Assembly (NCBI GenBank): GCA_000424365.1
Contig: AUJT01000001.1
Span: 402,112-466,111 of the forward strand
Origin: Lachnospiraceae bacterium NK4A144
GTDB lineage: Bacteria; Bacillota; Clostridia; Lachnospirales; Lachnospiraceae
Reading direction: 5' to 3'
Length of the DNA stretch: 64,000 bases
Made by a program: the position numbers and the translations under genes. Positions 35,463 to 44,952 of this stretch are shown one piece after another. The notes below the pieces were generated by a model that ran no database searches, was not told the origin of the DNA, and was given only the letters and a program-made list of their open reading frames with translations. Position 1 is the first letter of the stretch, and each line of letters begins with the position of its first letter.

Positions 35463-36866
35463 TCAAAGTAGTGTTCCAAGATAATAGAATCCAAGGCACT
35501 GATCAAGATGAACATCCACGATACTTCCGATAAGCGAAGGATCTCCCTTGAAATGAACCACATGATTCTGTGAAATACGACCTGTAAGCATTGAAGGATC
35601 TTTCTCATTTACAGACTCTACAAGTACAGACATTGTCTGACCCTCAAAGCGCTTTACCTGCTCCTTTGATACGTCCTGAACGGTCTTTAGCACCCTGTCA
35701 AATTCCACATGAACTGTTTCCGGATCAACCTGATCAGGCATAGATGCTGCAGGTGTACCGGTTCTCTTTGAATAGATAAAAGTAAATGCACCGTCAAAAC
35801 GAGCTTTTTTAATTACATCTATTGTCTCATCAACGTCTTCATGCGTTTCACCCGGGAAACCTACGATAATATCTGTAGTCACCGCAAGATCGGGCATTGC
35901 ATCACGCATTTTCTGTACGATCTTAAGGAAATCCTCTTTAGTATAGCGACGATTCATCTTTTCAAGAAGTCTTGAACTTCCTGACTGCATAGCGAGATGG
36001 ATATGACGGCAGATCTTTTTGGAACCGGCCATTACCTCTATCAGTTCATCAGAAAGATCCTTAGGATGGTTAGACATAAATCTGATCCGCTCCAGACCTT
36101 CGATTTTCTCTACTTCTCTTAAAAGCTCCGGGAAAGTGATCGCAGGCTCAAGTCCTTTTCCGTAAGAATTAACATTTTGTCCGAGAAGCATGACTTCCTT
36201 AACACCATCCGCAACAAGTCTTTCGATCTCACGGATAATATCCTTTGGATCACGGCTTCTCTCTCTTCCTCTTACATAGGGCACGATACAATAGCTGCAG
36301 AAATTATTGCAGCCAAACATGATATTTACACCGCTCTTAAAGGAGTACTTTCTCTGAACGGGAAGATCCTCGATAATCTCCTTTGTATCCTTCCAGATGT
36401 CGATTATCTGAGCACCTGACTCAAAACGAGATACCAGCAGCTCTGCAAGCTTGAAAATATTATGTGTTCCAAAGATAAGATCCACATAGCGATAGCTCTG
36501 CTTGATCTTTTCGATAACTATATCTTCCTGCATCATGCAGCCGCAAAGACAGATCAGAAGCTCGGGATTTTTGTCCTTAAGTCCCTTAAGCACACCGAGA
36601 CGACCAAATACACGCTGATCCGCGTTATCACGAACAGTACAGGTATTATACAAAATTATGTCTGCTTCTTCCTCTGTGTCAGCCTTCAGATATCCGATCT
36701 TTTCAAGGATTCCTGCAAGCTTTTCCGAGTCTCTCTCATTCATCTGACATCCGAAAGTCTGTACAAAGTACTTCATCGGTCTTCCGAGAGATTCACTTTT
36801 CTTCTTTAATATTTCTGAAGCTTTTGACATAAAGTCATATTGTTTTCTTGTTTCTTCTGCGTTCAT
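35463..36866 (-). CDS. miaB: tRNA-2-methylthio-N6-dimethylallyladenosine synthase
   Basis: The 467-residue radical SAM methylthiotransferase converts i6A37 to ms2i6A37 in tRNA. The N-terminal UPF0004 domain binds a second cluster through Cys residues in TFGCQMN, YNTCTVR and LCGCMMQ. The radical SAM cluster ligands are Cys186, Cys190 and Cys193 (CNNFCSYC). A C-terminal TRAM domain follows (about 395-460). Together with miaA four kb downstream it completes the same modification pathway. The gene has a weak ribosome site (AGAAAGA). Confidence 0.97.
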   Translation of the reverse strand: MNAEETRKQYDFMSKASEILKKKSESLGRPMKYFVQTFGCQMNERDSEKLAGILEKIGYLKADTEEEADIILYNTCTVRDNADQRVFGRLGVLKGLKDKNPELLICLCGCMMQEDIVIEKIKQSYRYVDLIFGTHNIFKLAELLVSRFESGAQIIDIWKDTKEIIEDLPVQRKYSFKSGVNIMFGCNNFCSYCIVPYVRGRERSRDPKDIIREIERLVADGVKEVMLLGQNVNSYGKGLEPAITFPELLREVEKIEGLERIRFMSNHPKDLSDELIEVMAGSKKICRHIHLAMQSGSSRLLEKMNRRYTKEDFLKIVQKMRDAMPDLAVTTDIIVGFPGETHEDVDETIDVIKKARFDGAFTFIYSKRTGTPAASMPDQVDPETVHVEFDRVLKTVQDVSKEQVKRFEGQTMSVLVESVNEKDPSMLTGRISQNHVVHFKGDPSLIGSIVDVHLDQCLGFYYLGTLL

Positions 36867-36885
36867 ATCTTTATCTTTCTATAAT

Positions 36886-37470
36886 CTAACAATGCTTTGT
36901 GTATATTTCTTTTTCGGTAATGATCCTGTCTACAGGCAGATCATACTCACCTCTAGGCACGCTGTCTACTATCTGAAGTTCAAACGCCAGCGCGACATTC
37001 GGGATGTCCTGACCAATTGAACTTATGAAACGATCATAATATCCACGTCCATACCCCATCCTGTAACAAGAATGGTCAAATGCCACACCGGGAATGATCA
37101 AAAGATCCGGTAATTCGCTCGTTGCGCCCCATGATTCCGGCGGTTCTAAGATACCGTGCTTATCCGGAAGAAGTCCTTTCAGCTCCTTCACCTCAAAGAA
37201 ACTCATTTTCTCTAAGCTTATGACTCTCGGAAGGAAAATCCTCTTTCCCTCAGACAAAGCATGGCTCATCATATCTTCCGTCATAACTTCAGAAGAATAT
37301 CCGTAAAAGAAAAATATCTTTTCAGCCTTTTTCCATTCCAAAAGTTCCGTCAAACGTTCCTCTATCTTCATAGAACGGAGTGCGATATCTTCTCTCGTCT
37401 GCGCGTCACGTATTTCGAGTATCTTTCTTCTGAGTGCCTTTTTCTGCGTCCTAATGTATTCCGAATCCAT
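36886..37470 (-). CDS. 5-formyltetrahydrofolate cyclo-ligase
   Basis: The 194-residue enzyme makes 5,10-methenyl-THF from 5-formyl-THF with ATP. The family signature is MGYGRGYYDRF near residue 140; IIPGVAFD and the N-terminal KKALRRKIL...R helix are also typical. It returns a storage folate to the pool that FolD and Fhs (57-59 kb) use. GGAG precedes the ATG, seven bases after the upstream flavoprotein gene. Confidence 0.95.
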   Translation of the reverse strand: MDSEYIRTQKKALRRKILEIRDAQTREDIALRSMKIEERLTELLEWKKAEKIFFFYGYSSEVMTEDMMSHALSEGKRIFLPRVISLEKMSFFEVKELKGLLPDKHGILEPPESWGATSELPDLLIIPGVAFDHSCYRMGYGRGYYDRFISSIGQDIPNVALAFELQIVDSVPRGEYDLPVDRIITEKEIYTKHC

Positions 37471-37477
37471 GCTAAGT

Positions 37478-39121
37478 TCACTCCATAGAATGATCCAGGT
37501 TAGAATTTCCTATGCGATAAAAAGCGACCACATTTTCGGCAGTTTTAAGGCCGTCCATCGCAGCCGACATGATCCCGCCCGCATAACCGGCGCCTTCTCC
37601 TGCCGGAAACAGACCTCTGACATCACTTTCACCGGTCTTTCCACGAGGGATCCGCACCGGAGATGATGTTCTGCTTTCAACGCCTGCAAGAACAGTATCC
37701 GGATCATCAAAGCCTTTTATCTTTTTGCCAAATTGTCCCATTCCTTCGATAATATCCTGAGACAGAAATTCCGGAAGGACTTCACGTAAATTGCCTTTTC
37801 CTACAACACCGCAGCACTGAGGTTTTACTGTACCAAACTCCTCTGTAACACGGTTTTCTCTGAAATCCTCAAATCTCTGACAAGGTATCTTTCCTGCAGC
37901 GGAACGATAGGCTTTTTTCTCGAGTTCTCTCTGAAACTCTATTCCTGACAACGGACCGTTGTTTCCATAGTCTTCAGGGGTAACCGTCACAACTATTGCG
38001 CTGTTGGCATTTTCTCCGTCTCGAGCTGAATAACTCATTCCGTTGACAGCGAGCATTTCCTTCTCACTGGAAGCATTAACTACAAATCCGCCCGGACACA
38101 TACAGAAAGAATAAACCCCTCTGCCATCAGACGCCTTTGCAGTTACTTTATACGGGGAAGCAGGCAATTTATCGGAATAATTATCTCCATACTGTGCTCT
38201 GTTTATCAGCTCCTGCCTATGCTGTACACGAACCCCAACCGCAAACGGCTTTGCTTCGAGATTAAGTCCACTTTCAAAAAGCATCGAAAACGTATCGCGT
38301 GCCGAATGGCCCGGTGCCAGTATTACAGAACCACACTCGATCCATTCATCACTGCCGACCTTGATCCTGCAGATTTTTCCGAAGTCATCCATTTCATAAC
38401 CCGTGAAACAGGTATCAAAACGTACTTCACCGCCAAGTCGGATCACTTCTTCCCGAAGATTTTTAACAACTTTACGCAAAACATCAGAACCAATATGAGG
38501 CTTTGCATCTGTAAGGATAGCCCGATCCGCTCCAAAACGCACAAATGCATTCAGTACATATCTGTTTCTGCCCGTTTCATCGTGCACCAGCGTATTTAGC
38601 TTTCCGTCTGAAAATGTACCGGCTCCGCCCTCTCCGAACTGAGCATTACATTCTGTGTCGAGTTTTCCGCCATTCCAAAAAGACTTAACTTTTTCCGAAC
38701 GGATATCTACATCAGAACCTCTCTCGATAACTAATGGTCTTAATCCTGCAGATGCAAGAGATAATGCACAGAACATACCGGCAGGTCCAAAACCTACGAT
38801 AACCGGACGGCCCGCCTTATGTAGAAGCTCATCTGAGGCGTTTTTATCAGATGAAATAACCGGCAGATGGTATTCCGGTATCCGATATAACGAAACATCT
38901 TTTGACTTTGCCTTTTGTACCAGTTTTTTCTCATTCTTTATACCGAGAAGAACAGAATAGATATACCTTATCTGATCTTTTTTTCTGGCATCTACAGATT
39001 TCTTTAGAATTTTCAGACTGTTAAATTCTTCCAGACGAACATGAAGAACGCGCGCAGCCTTTTTCTTTAGCTCATCCGGCTGTAATTCATGATCTGAACG
39101 GATCTGATTAATTCTGATCAT
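37478..39121 (-). CDS. FAD-dependent oxidoreductase (COG2509 family)
   Basis: From the ATG at 39121 the protein is 547 residues (an ATG at 39157 lies deeper in the upstream gene). After an N-terminal region of about 85 residues rich in Lys/Arg, it has the dinucleotide loop VGFGPAGMFCALSLASAG and a second-FAD segment ending with GLFPAGEGAGYAGGIMSAAMDG, as in the uncharacterised FAD-dependent dehydrogenase family COG2509. Substrate unknown. Its start overlaps the stop of the next flavoprotein gene by 14 bases, so the two are translationally linked. Confidence 0.9.
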   Translation of the reverse strand: MIRINQIRSDHELQPDELKKKAARVLHVRLEEFNSLKILKKSVDARKKDQIRYIYSVLLGIKNEKKLVQKAKSKDVSLYRIPEYHLPVISSDKNASDELLHKAGRPVIVGFGPAGMFCALSLASAGLRPLVIERGSDVDIRSEKVKSFWNGGKLDTECNAQFGEGGAGTFSDGKLNTLVHDETGRNRYVLNAFVRFGADRAILTDAKPHIGSDVLRKVVKNLREEVIRLGGEVRFDTCFTGYEMDDFGKICRIKVGSDEWIECGSVILAPGHSARDTFSMLFESGLNLEAKPFAVGVRVQHRQELINRAQYGDNYSDKLPASPYKVTAKASDGRGVYSFCMCPGGFVVNASSEKEMLAVNGMSYSARDGENANSAIVVTVTPEDYGNNGPLSGIEFQRELEKKAYRSAAGKIPCQRFEDFRENRVTEEFGTVKPQCCGVVGKGNLREVLPEFLSQDIIEGMGQFGKKIKGFDDPDTVLAGVESRTSSPVRIPRGKTGESDVRGLFPAGEGAGYAGGIMSAAMDGLKTAENVVAFYRIGNSNLDHSME

Positions 39122-40349
39122 AATCCTGTAACCTTTCTTTATTTCCGGCAGCGGCATTTCCCGCGATCCATCCCGAACTCCAGGCCCACTGCAGATTATA
39201 TCCTCCGCAGATACCGTCGCAATCTGCCACTTCTCCGGCTGTATAAAATCCCGGGACTTTCTTTAATTCCAGATTTTCCGTAAGTTCGGACGCAGGTATT
39301 CCGCCTGACGTCACCTGGCTCCGGTCAAATCCGCCTGTACCATTTACGTTTACTGCGAGCGATGAAATATTTCCTGCAAGTCTCTTTATATCTGATCCCT
39401 TTAATGCTGAAACAAGTAAATCTGCCTTAAGGCCGGACAGTTGACACAAAGTCTTATTAAGTTTCTCAGGGAAAATACCTACGAGAAATTCCTGCACCTT
39501 TTTCTGCGGATTTAATTCCATTCTTTTTTCAAGGAATGAGATTAATTCATCCTGAGTCATGTTAGGCATGAAATTAAGCAAAACCTTGATCTTATGACCC
39601 TTACTTAATAATCTTCCTGCCTGTCCTGATAACTGAAAAGTACAGATTCCGGAAATCCCCTGATCGGTCAACTGTAATTCTCCTCTGGAAGAGTCTACCA
39701 CCTTCCCATCGGACATCAATGAAAGAGCAGCTTCAGCCCTGACTCCGGCTACACCCTTAAACCATTTTTCAGCGGATGTCAGATATGTCAGTGAAGGAAG
39801 TGCTTCTACGGATCTCACCCCCAGCTTTTCAGCCAGATAATACCCGTCTCCGGTTGACCCTGTTTTTGGAGCAGCTTTCCCTCCGGTAGTAAGTATTACC
39901 GCATTAAAAGGAGACCCATCGACCGTAAATCCCTTTCCGGATCTGGTTATCTCTCTAACCTGATGTGATGTGACCAGTCGTATCTTTAATCTGCATATTT
40001 CATGCAAAAGCACATCCCTGATCGCAGAAGCCTGCTCAGAATACGGATAGTATCCACCATACCGGATACGCGGTATGATGCCGAGCTTTTCAAAAAAAGC
40101 CACTGTCGTATCCTTATCAAATTTTTCCAAAACCCTTTTCAATAAACCGGTTTCGCATACCGATCCATGAAAACAGTCTACATTCATTACAGTATTGGAA
40201 AAATTGCATTTGCCGTTTCCTGTCTGCAGGATCTTTTTTCCAACCTGATCATTTCTTTCGTATAACGTAACGGACGCACCCGCTGAGGCTGCCGCTATGG
40301 CAGCCATCATTCCGGATGCGCCTGCACCGATTACCGCTATATTTTTCAT
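39108..40349 (-). CDS. NAD(P)/FAD-dependent oxidoreductase (HI0933/BaiN family)
   Basis: The 413-residue flavoprotein starts with the FAD loop VIGAGASGMMAAIAAASAG and ERNDQVGKKILQTGNGKCNFSN, a signature of the HI0933 family, and ends with GEVADCDGICGGYNLQWAWSSGWIAG. One member, BaiN, acts in gut bile-acid dehydroxylation, but most members are housekeeping proteins of unknown reaction, and no bile-acid genes are near. GGGAG precedes the ATG. Paired with a second flavoprotein, an arrangement common in clostridia. Confidence 0.92.
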   Translation of the reverse strand: MKNIAVIGAGASGMMAAIAAASAGASVTLYERNDQVGKKILQTGNGKCNFSNTVMNVDCFHGSVCETGLLKRVLEKFDKDTTVAFFEKLGIIPRIRYGGYYPYSEQASAIRDVLLHEICRLKIRLVTSHQVREITRSGKGFTVDGSPFNAVILTTGGKAAPKTGSTGDGYYLAEKLGVRSVEALPSLTYLTSAEKWFKGVAGVRAEAALSLMSDGKVVDSSRGELQLTDQGISGICTFQLSGQAGRLLSKGHKIKVLLNFMPNMTQDELISFLEKRMELNPQKKVQEFLVGIFPEKLNKTLCQLSGLKADLLVSALKGSDIKRLAGNISSLAVNVNGTGGFDRSQVTSGGIPASELTENLELKKVPGFYTAGEVADCDGICGGYNLQWAWSSGWIAGNAAAGNKERLQDYDQN

Positions 40350-40362
40350 ATGCAGCTCCCGA

Positions 40363-42015
40363 TCAAAGTATCCTGAGCATTCTGGCTACACTCACCAGAA
40401 CTCCGCCTCCGGGGATCTCATACAGTTCTTCCTTACGGATTCCACGAAGCTTTAGGATACTTGTAAAGTAAACGATCGAACCAAATATGATCGATACAAA
40501 AGTTGCAATGATACTTCCAAGAAATACTGAGAACAGCTTATATACTGCCATAACTACCACACCCATGATAATAGATGATATAGCCGGGATCACAAATGTT
40601 CTCGGTATCTCCTGCTTGTAATGCAGATATCTTTTTATTGAGAACTGATTCATAAAGCACATCAGCACTACAAAGAACAAATTAGCAAAAATAACACCGT
40701 ATATTCCCATGTTGAACTTATCAAGCATCACATAAAGAGCTATTAGATGCAGAACAAGTGAAATTGCTGAATGTCTGACTGGTGTTTCCAAATGATTGAT
40801 TCCCTGAAGGACACCATTTGAAAGAGTTGAAATAGATGTAAATATAATAGTCACACAGCCAACTCTCATCATCTGTGCTCCCATTGTGATATCGCCCTTG
40901 AAGAGCATGGACAAAATAGGCTCTGCAAGAACTCCAAGACCTACCGTACACGGAAAAGCGATAAGCATTGTAAAACGCATCGCACTGAAGATCTTCCGCT
41001 TTGCAACCCGGACATTATCAGCCGCCATGCATGCGGTAAGTGTAGGAACCACAGATGAACACATTGCATTTGCAAGCGCAATGGGAACATTCATCATAAG
41101 ACGATACTTTCCGGAATAAATACCCCAGATAGCTGTTTTTTCAACACCGCGTCCCTTTAACGTCATGATGTTATTATAAATTCCATTATCAAGAACATCA
41201 CTTACGTTGTAAATAGCTGTACTGAGGATTACCGGTATCGCAGTGATAAGGATCAGTCTCATGACATCTCTCATGGACTCATCTCTATGCAGTTCCTCAT
41301 TCCTCATATTGCGACGGATCGTAGCATTGACAAGGATAAGTATGATTATAAGGAAAATAAGTCCTGCCAGCGCACCGCTGCTGGTTCCGAGTGTACTGCC
41401 CGCAGCACCGTATGCAGGTTCATAATGCTCATTTTTAAGTAATGCAGCAACCTTACGGCCATATACAACAAGCGCCTTAGCTGCCAAAATACTTACTATT
41501 GCATTTACGATCTGCTCGATTATCTGGGAAACTGCAGTAGGAACCATGGTTCCCATTCCCTGAAAATAACCGCGAACAACGCCCATTACCGCAACGATCA
41601 GCAAAGTAGGCGCAAATATCCTAAGAGCAATGGCACTCATGGGCTCACTCATAAGACGCCCTGCAAAAAAGTCTGCACCGAAATAGACCAGCAGGCATAC
41701 GATGCCACCGGAAATAAACGCGAAGATCAAACCACCGTGGAACACACGATTTGAATTACGATATTCCTGCTTTGAATATCTGGCTGATACTATTTTGGAA
41801 ATAGCAAGAGGAAGGCTATAGGAAGAGATCAACAGCATGATATTGTATATCTGATATGCTGCGGCATAATATCCATTACCTTCATCTCCGATTATATTCG
41901 TTACCGGAACACGATAAAAAAGACCTATTATACGGGTTATGATTCCCGCAATAGCGAGAATACCGCCCTGTACTATGAAATTGTGACCTGTTTTTTCTCT
42001 TTTTCTGGGTGTCAT
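40363..42015 (-). CDS. MOP-superfamily flippase (SpoVB/MurJ-like polysaccharide exporter)
   Basis: The 550-residue membrane protein has about 14 helices. The N-terminal FIVQGGILAIAGIITRIIGLFYRVP and the YNIMLLISSYSLPLAISKIVS region are typical of the SpoVB/YtgP branch of the MviN/MATE-like exporters, which flip lipid-linked wall precursors. SpoVB itself acts in spore cortex formation and YtgP in vegetative cells; sequence reading does not separate them. It lies three bases after the DUF3048 lipoprotein gene, suggesting an envelope unit. Confidence 0.9.
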   Translation of the reverse strand: MTPRKREKTGHNFIVQGGILAIAGIITRIIGLFYRVPVTNIIGDEGNGYYAAAYQIYNIMLLISSYSLPLAISKIVSARYSKQEYRNSNRVFHGGLIFAFISGGIVCLLVYFGADFFAGRLMSEPMSAIALRIFAPTLLIVAVMGVVRGYFQGMGTMVPTAVSQIIEQIVNAIVSILAAKALVVYGRKVAALLKNEHYEPAYGAAGSTLGTSSGALAGLIFLIIILILVNATIRRNMRNEELHRDESMRDVMRLILITAIPVILSTAIYNVSDVLDNGIYNNIMTLKGRGVEKTAIWGIYSGKYRLMMNVPIALANAMCSSVVPTLTACMAADNVRVAKRKIFSAMRFTMLIAFPCTVGLGVLAEPILSMLFKGDITMGAQMMRVGCVTIIFTSISTLSNGVLQGINHLETPVRHSAISLVLHLIALYVMLDKFNMGIYGVIFANLFFVVLMCFMNQFSIKRYLHYKQEIPRTFVIPAISSIIMGVVVMAVYKLFSVFLGSIIATFVSIIFGSIVYFTSILKLRGIRKEELYEIPGGGVLVSVARMLRIL

Positions 42016-42017
42016 AA

Positions 42018-43235
42018 TCAGCTGATCACCACTTTATCAGACATGGTATCCTGAATGATCTCAATCCATGTCTTGCCCTGATTTATTACTATTTCCTTAC
42101 CCTCGGAATCAAAATAACGTACTGATCCCTGGTCACCGTCAAAACGGATCCACGTGCCGTCACGAGCCATTCCGTGAGTAATATAAGTCATCTTTCCGCC
42201 CGAATGACAATCAAAGCCCAGATAACCCTTGTCATCTACTTCTTCCCATCCAGAATACTGAAGGATAACATTGTCAACAGCAAGCTGTTCTCCGTTATCT
42301 CCGTCAATCTGCTTATCACCGTACTGGAAACGATAATACTTCTGATCGTCAGCATTGTAGTCGAACCACGGCTTATTAATAAGATAGCCCGGTTCTATGT
42401 GGGTAGCTTTATAGGAATCTGCAGAATCAGGTACGATCACCTGATCATCCTTTGCAAAAGTAAACTTTCCCTTATAGTTTGGAGAATAGTTTGTATCGTA
42501 ACCAAGCTGCTCGATCCCCTTCTTTATTCCCTTAGCAGATGCATAGGCATTATGCGGAGCTACACGATCTGTACTTCTGTAAAATACAGTATCACCCTCG
42601 CTTGAAAGCCCGGAAAGATTGTCTACAAAATCCTGCTGAAGAAGAGGCATGGCATAAGCTGACTGACCATAATGACAATATATGGAATCAAACTCAAGTG
42701 CATAATATACAAAGTAATTACGGCAGCTTCTTACCGATCCGATCTTTTTAAGATCATCATAATTCTCAAAAATGCCCATCATACGGGTCAGGGAACCTTC
42801 AACGACACACTCGTAAAGGATATCAGCCTTTGATGTACCGGACATAGGCTGCGCTTCCTCGATATTGTTGAGCATGACAGCGATTGGTCTGCGTTCTCCG
42901 ACAGACTTATCTACCCACTTACCGGTCAGATAACTCCTTATCTGATCACCATTTTCCTCTCTGGCCATTCCATAGCTAGTCGTATAACCGTACTCAGCCT
43001 GAAGTCCGCTTGCGGAACCGATATTTGAACCTGTATTTTCCTCAAATTTGGAATATGCATTAGGATCAGACACAGTTTCTGTTCCGGTCTCTTCACCGTT
43101 ATTTACTGCTGATCGTCCACAAGATGTCATAAGAAGTGCAGACCCTAAAATGCCCAGCAGTAATGCTGAGCAGACTCGTTTCTTATTAATCACAGATTTA
43201 CTCCGTTTCTGAAATCCAATACTGAAGGATTTCAT
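42018..43235 (-). CDS. DUF3048 (YerB-like) lipoprotein
   Basis: The 405-residue product has a long positively charged N-terminus, a hydrophobic segment and the lipobox LLMTSC (Cys near 39). The DUF3048 domain runs from about residue 110: RPIAVMLNN, GTSKADILYE, EGSLTRMMGIF, IGSVRSCRNYFVYYALEFDSIYCHYGQS. The C-terminal DUF3048_C part ends with QGKTWIEII. Function is not known in any organism that I can recall with certainty. It lies between ybeY and the flippase gene. The ribosome site is weak. Confidence 0.92.
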   Translation of the reverse strand: MKSFSIGFQKRSKSVINKKRVCSALLLGILGSALLMTSCGRSAVNNGEETGTETVSDPNAYSKFEENTGSNIGSASGLQAEYGYTTSYGMAREENGDQIRSYLTGKWVDKSVGERRPIAVMLNNIEEAQPMSGTSKADILYECVVEGSLTRMMGIFENYDDLKKIGSVRSCRNYFVYYALEFDSIYCHYGQSAYAMPLLQQDFVDNLSGLSSEGDTVFYRSTDRVAPHNAYASAKGIKKGIEQLGYDTNYSPNYKGKFTFAKDDQVIVPDSADSYKATHIEPGYLINKPWFDYNADDQKYYRFQYGDKQIDGDNGEQLAVDNVILQYSGWEEVDDKGYLGFDCHSGGKMTYITHGMARDGTWIRFDGDQGSVRYFDSEGKEIVINQGKTWIEIIQDTMSDKVVIS

Positions 43236-43262
43236 AATGTTTTTTCGACCAATTTTCTCACC

Positions 43263-43760
43263 TTATCTGGTGATACCAAGGTGATCTAAAGCCTCGCGCT
43301 GTTTAGCTTCCATAACACGAGCTTCATCCTCTTCCATATGGTCAAACCCAAGTAAGTGTAACATACTATGCGCGATTAGAAAAGCAAATTCTCTTTTTAC
43401 GCTGTGTCCATACTCCTCTGCCTGCTCACGTGCCCTGTCGAGACATATCATTATATCACCAAGCATCAGTTCTCCCGATTCAGGATTAAAGCAGTCCGAA
43501 AAGTCTTCCTCGACATTTGAAAAATCTCCGGGTGTGGTATATTCGATCATCGGAAAGGAAAGAACATCCGTAACACGATCGATCTCACGAAACTCTCTGT
43601 TTGTGTCCTTTATTACTTCCGGATCGACCAGCGTCAGACTAACCTCTACTTCGTAGGGACAGCCTTCCTGGTCCAGCACTTCTTTTGCTACCTGCTCGTA
43701 TATTTCCTTATAGTCGAGTCCGAGGTCTGTTTCTGTTTCTTTCTCAATGTAAAAAGTCAT
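43263..43760 (-). CDS. ybeY: Endoribonuclease YbeY
   Basis: From the ATG at 43760 the protein is 165 residues; a TTG at 43778 would add six. The zinc-binding motif HSMLHLLGFDHME (H...H....DH) is intact near residues 128-140. YbeY acts in 16S rRNA 3' end maturation and ribosome quality control. It overlaps the upstream PgpH-like gene by 17 bases. The order phoH, HD protein, ybeY matches Firmicutes, but the diacylglycerol kinase, cdd and era genes that usually follow are absent here. Confidence 0.95.
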   Translation of the reverse strand: MTFYIEKETETDLGLDYKEIYEQVAKEVLDQEGCPYEVEVSLTLVDPEVIKDTNREFREIDRVTDVLSFPMIEYTTPGDFSNVEEDFSDCFNPESGELMLGDIMICLDRAREQAEEYGHSVKREFAFLIAHSMLHLLGFDHMEEDEARVMEAKQREALDHLGITR

Positions 43761-44952
43761 AATATAATTTTTCTCCAAGAAGCCGCTTTTCGATTTTTTC
43801 TATATCATACAACGTAAGCCAGGAATCACGGATCTCACGGGTTCTCAAGAGACCGTTGATGGTCTTTGATATTATCGCCGTGTAGTCAGGTTTAGTTCCA
43901 GGATTTGCATGGAGCTCATCATATATTGCCGCGATCACATGATCAGCCACATAGACTACCGCAGTCTCACGGCTCATACGATGTCCTTCATATCCCCAAT
44001 ACTCTTCCATTGATTCAATGATCTCAAACGGAAAATCATCTTTCTTGATCATAGCCAGCGTATTTTCAGCGATCTGATCTTTGTCTCCGGTCAACACTCC
44101 GATCCTGTGATAATATGCGGTAACCTTCGCTTTTCTTCTGTCAGCCCCGATCTTATCCGCTATCCTGTCACTAAGATATGCTGTATGGATAGCTCTCTGA
44201 AACTCATGTTTTTCTTCTTTTTTGAATTTGAGAAGCATCGCGTATTCCGGATCATTTATCTCATCATAGAAATCATCCGCCTTAAAAACAAGCTCCAGAC
44301 GAAGCTTCGGAAGAAAGATCAGCACAACTATCAGATCAACAAATAATCCGCATAACGGGAACAATATCACCTGCAATTTAGGAGTCACATTAAAGAAAAT
44401 AATAACTGCCGCGTAAATCACCAGCGATATCACGATCCATATCACAAGCGGCATATAACTGGTTTCTTTACGCACTTTAAGGCGATTCCTCATTATAAAC
44501 GAAAGCAGCAGGCTGTTAAAAATGATCAGGAAGAAATATGGACCGCTCTCTGAAAGAACTACGCTCGAAACAGTTGCCGACATCAGCGCTGCGGCAATAC
44601 CTGTAGGAAATCCTGAAAGATAAGTTATCAGCAGCACCACCGCAGAAAATGGGATCGTAAACTCCGGCGCAAATCCGGACACAAAAGACAATATCTGCAG
44701 CGCAAAAACAGGGTAAAACACTCTGTCCGGCGCCAGACTTCCATTCATCGGGATCTTCCCATCCTGATCCTCCGCGTTAAGAACAAAAAGCATCATTCCC
44801 GTAACCGCCATTGCCATAACAAATCCAGGAATAGCCGCTCTCAACGGAAAGCCGTGGAATACAGAAACAAAGATCACGCCAACTGCTGTGAGAACATAAG
44901 CGATCACATTAAATAATTTCCAAATGTATTCTTTCTGTTTATCTCTTTTCAC
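43744..44952 (-). CDS. PgpH-like membrane protein with degenerate HD domain
   Basis: I take the GTG at 44952 (GGAG 6 nt upstream) as start, giving 402 residues; an ATG at 45033 lies in phoH. About seven hydrophobic helices (residues 15-225) lead to a cytoplasmic domain that aligns with the c-di-AMP phosphodiesterase PgpH: HTAYLSDRIADKIG, AYYH, and the closing ADHVIAAIYDEL...LTLYDIEKIEKRL. It lacks the large extracellular domain (PgpH is about 700 residues). The metal motif HD reads His282-Arg283, and the later histidines (HHGT) are missing, so hydrolysis is unlikely. It may keep a binding or regulatory part. Confidence 0.85.
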   Translation of the reverse strand: MKRDKQKEYIWKLFNVIAYVLTAVGVIFVSVFHGFPLRAAIPGFVMAMAVTGMMLFVLNAEDQDGKIPMNGSLAPDRVFYPVFALQILSFVSGFAPEFTIPFSAVVLLITYLSGFPTGIAAALMSATVSSVVLSESGPYFFLIIFNSLLLSFIMRNRLKVRKETSYMPLVIWIVISLVIYAAVIIFFNVTPKLQVILFPLCGLFVDLIVVLIFLPKLRLELVFKADDFYDEINDPEYAMLLKFKKEEKHEFQRAIHTAYLSDRIADKIGADRRKAKVTAYYHRIGVLTGDKDQIAENTLAMIKKDDFPFEIIESMEEYWGYEGHRMSRETAVVYVADHVIAAIYDELHANPGTKPDYTAIISKTINGLLRTREIRDSWLTLYDIEKIEKRLLGEKLYYDFLH

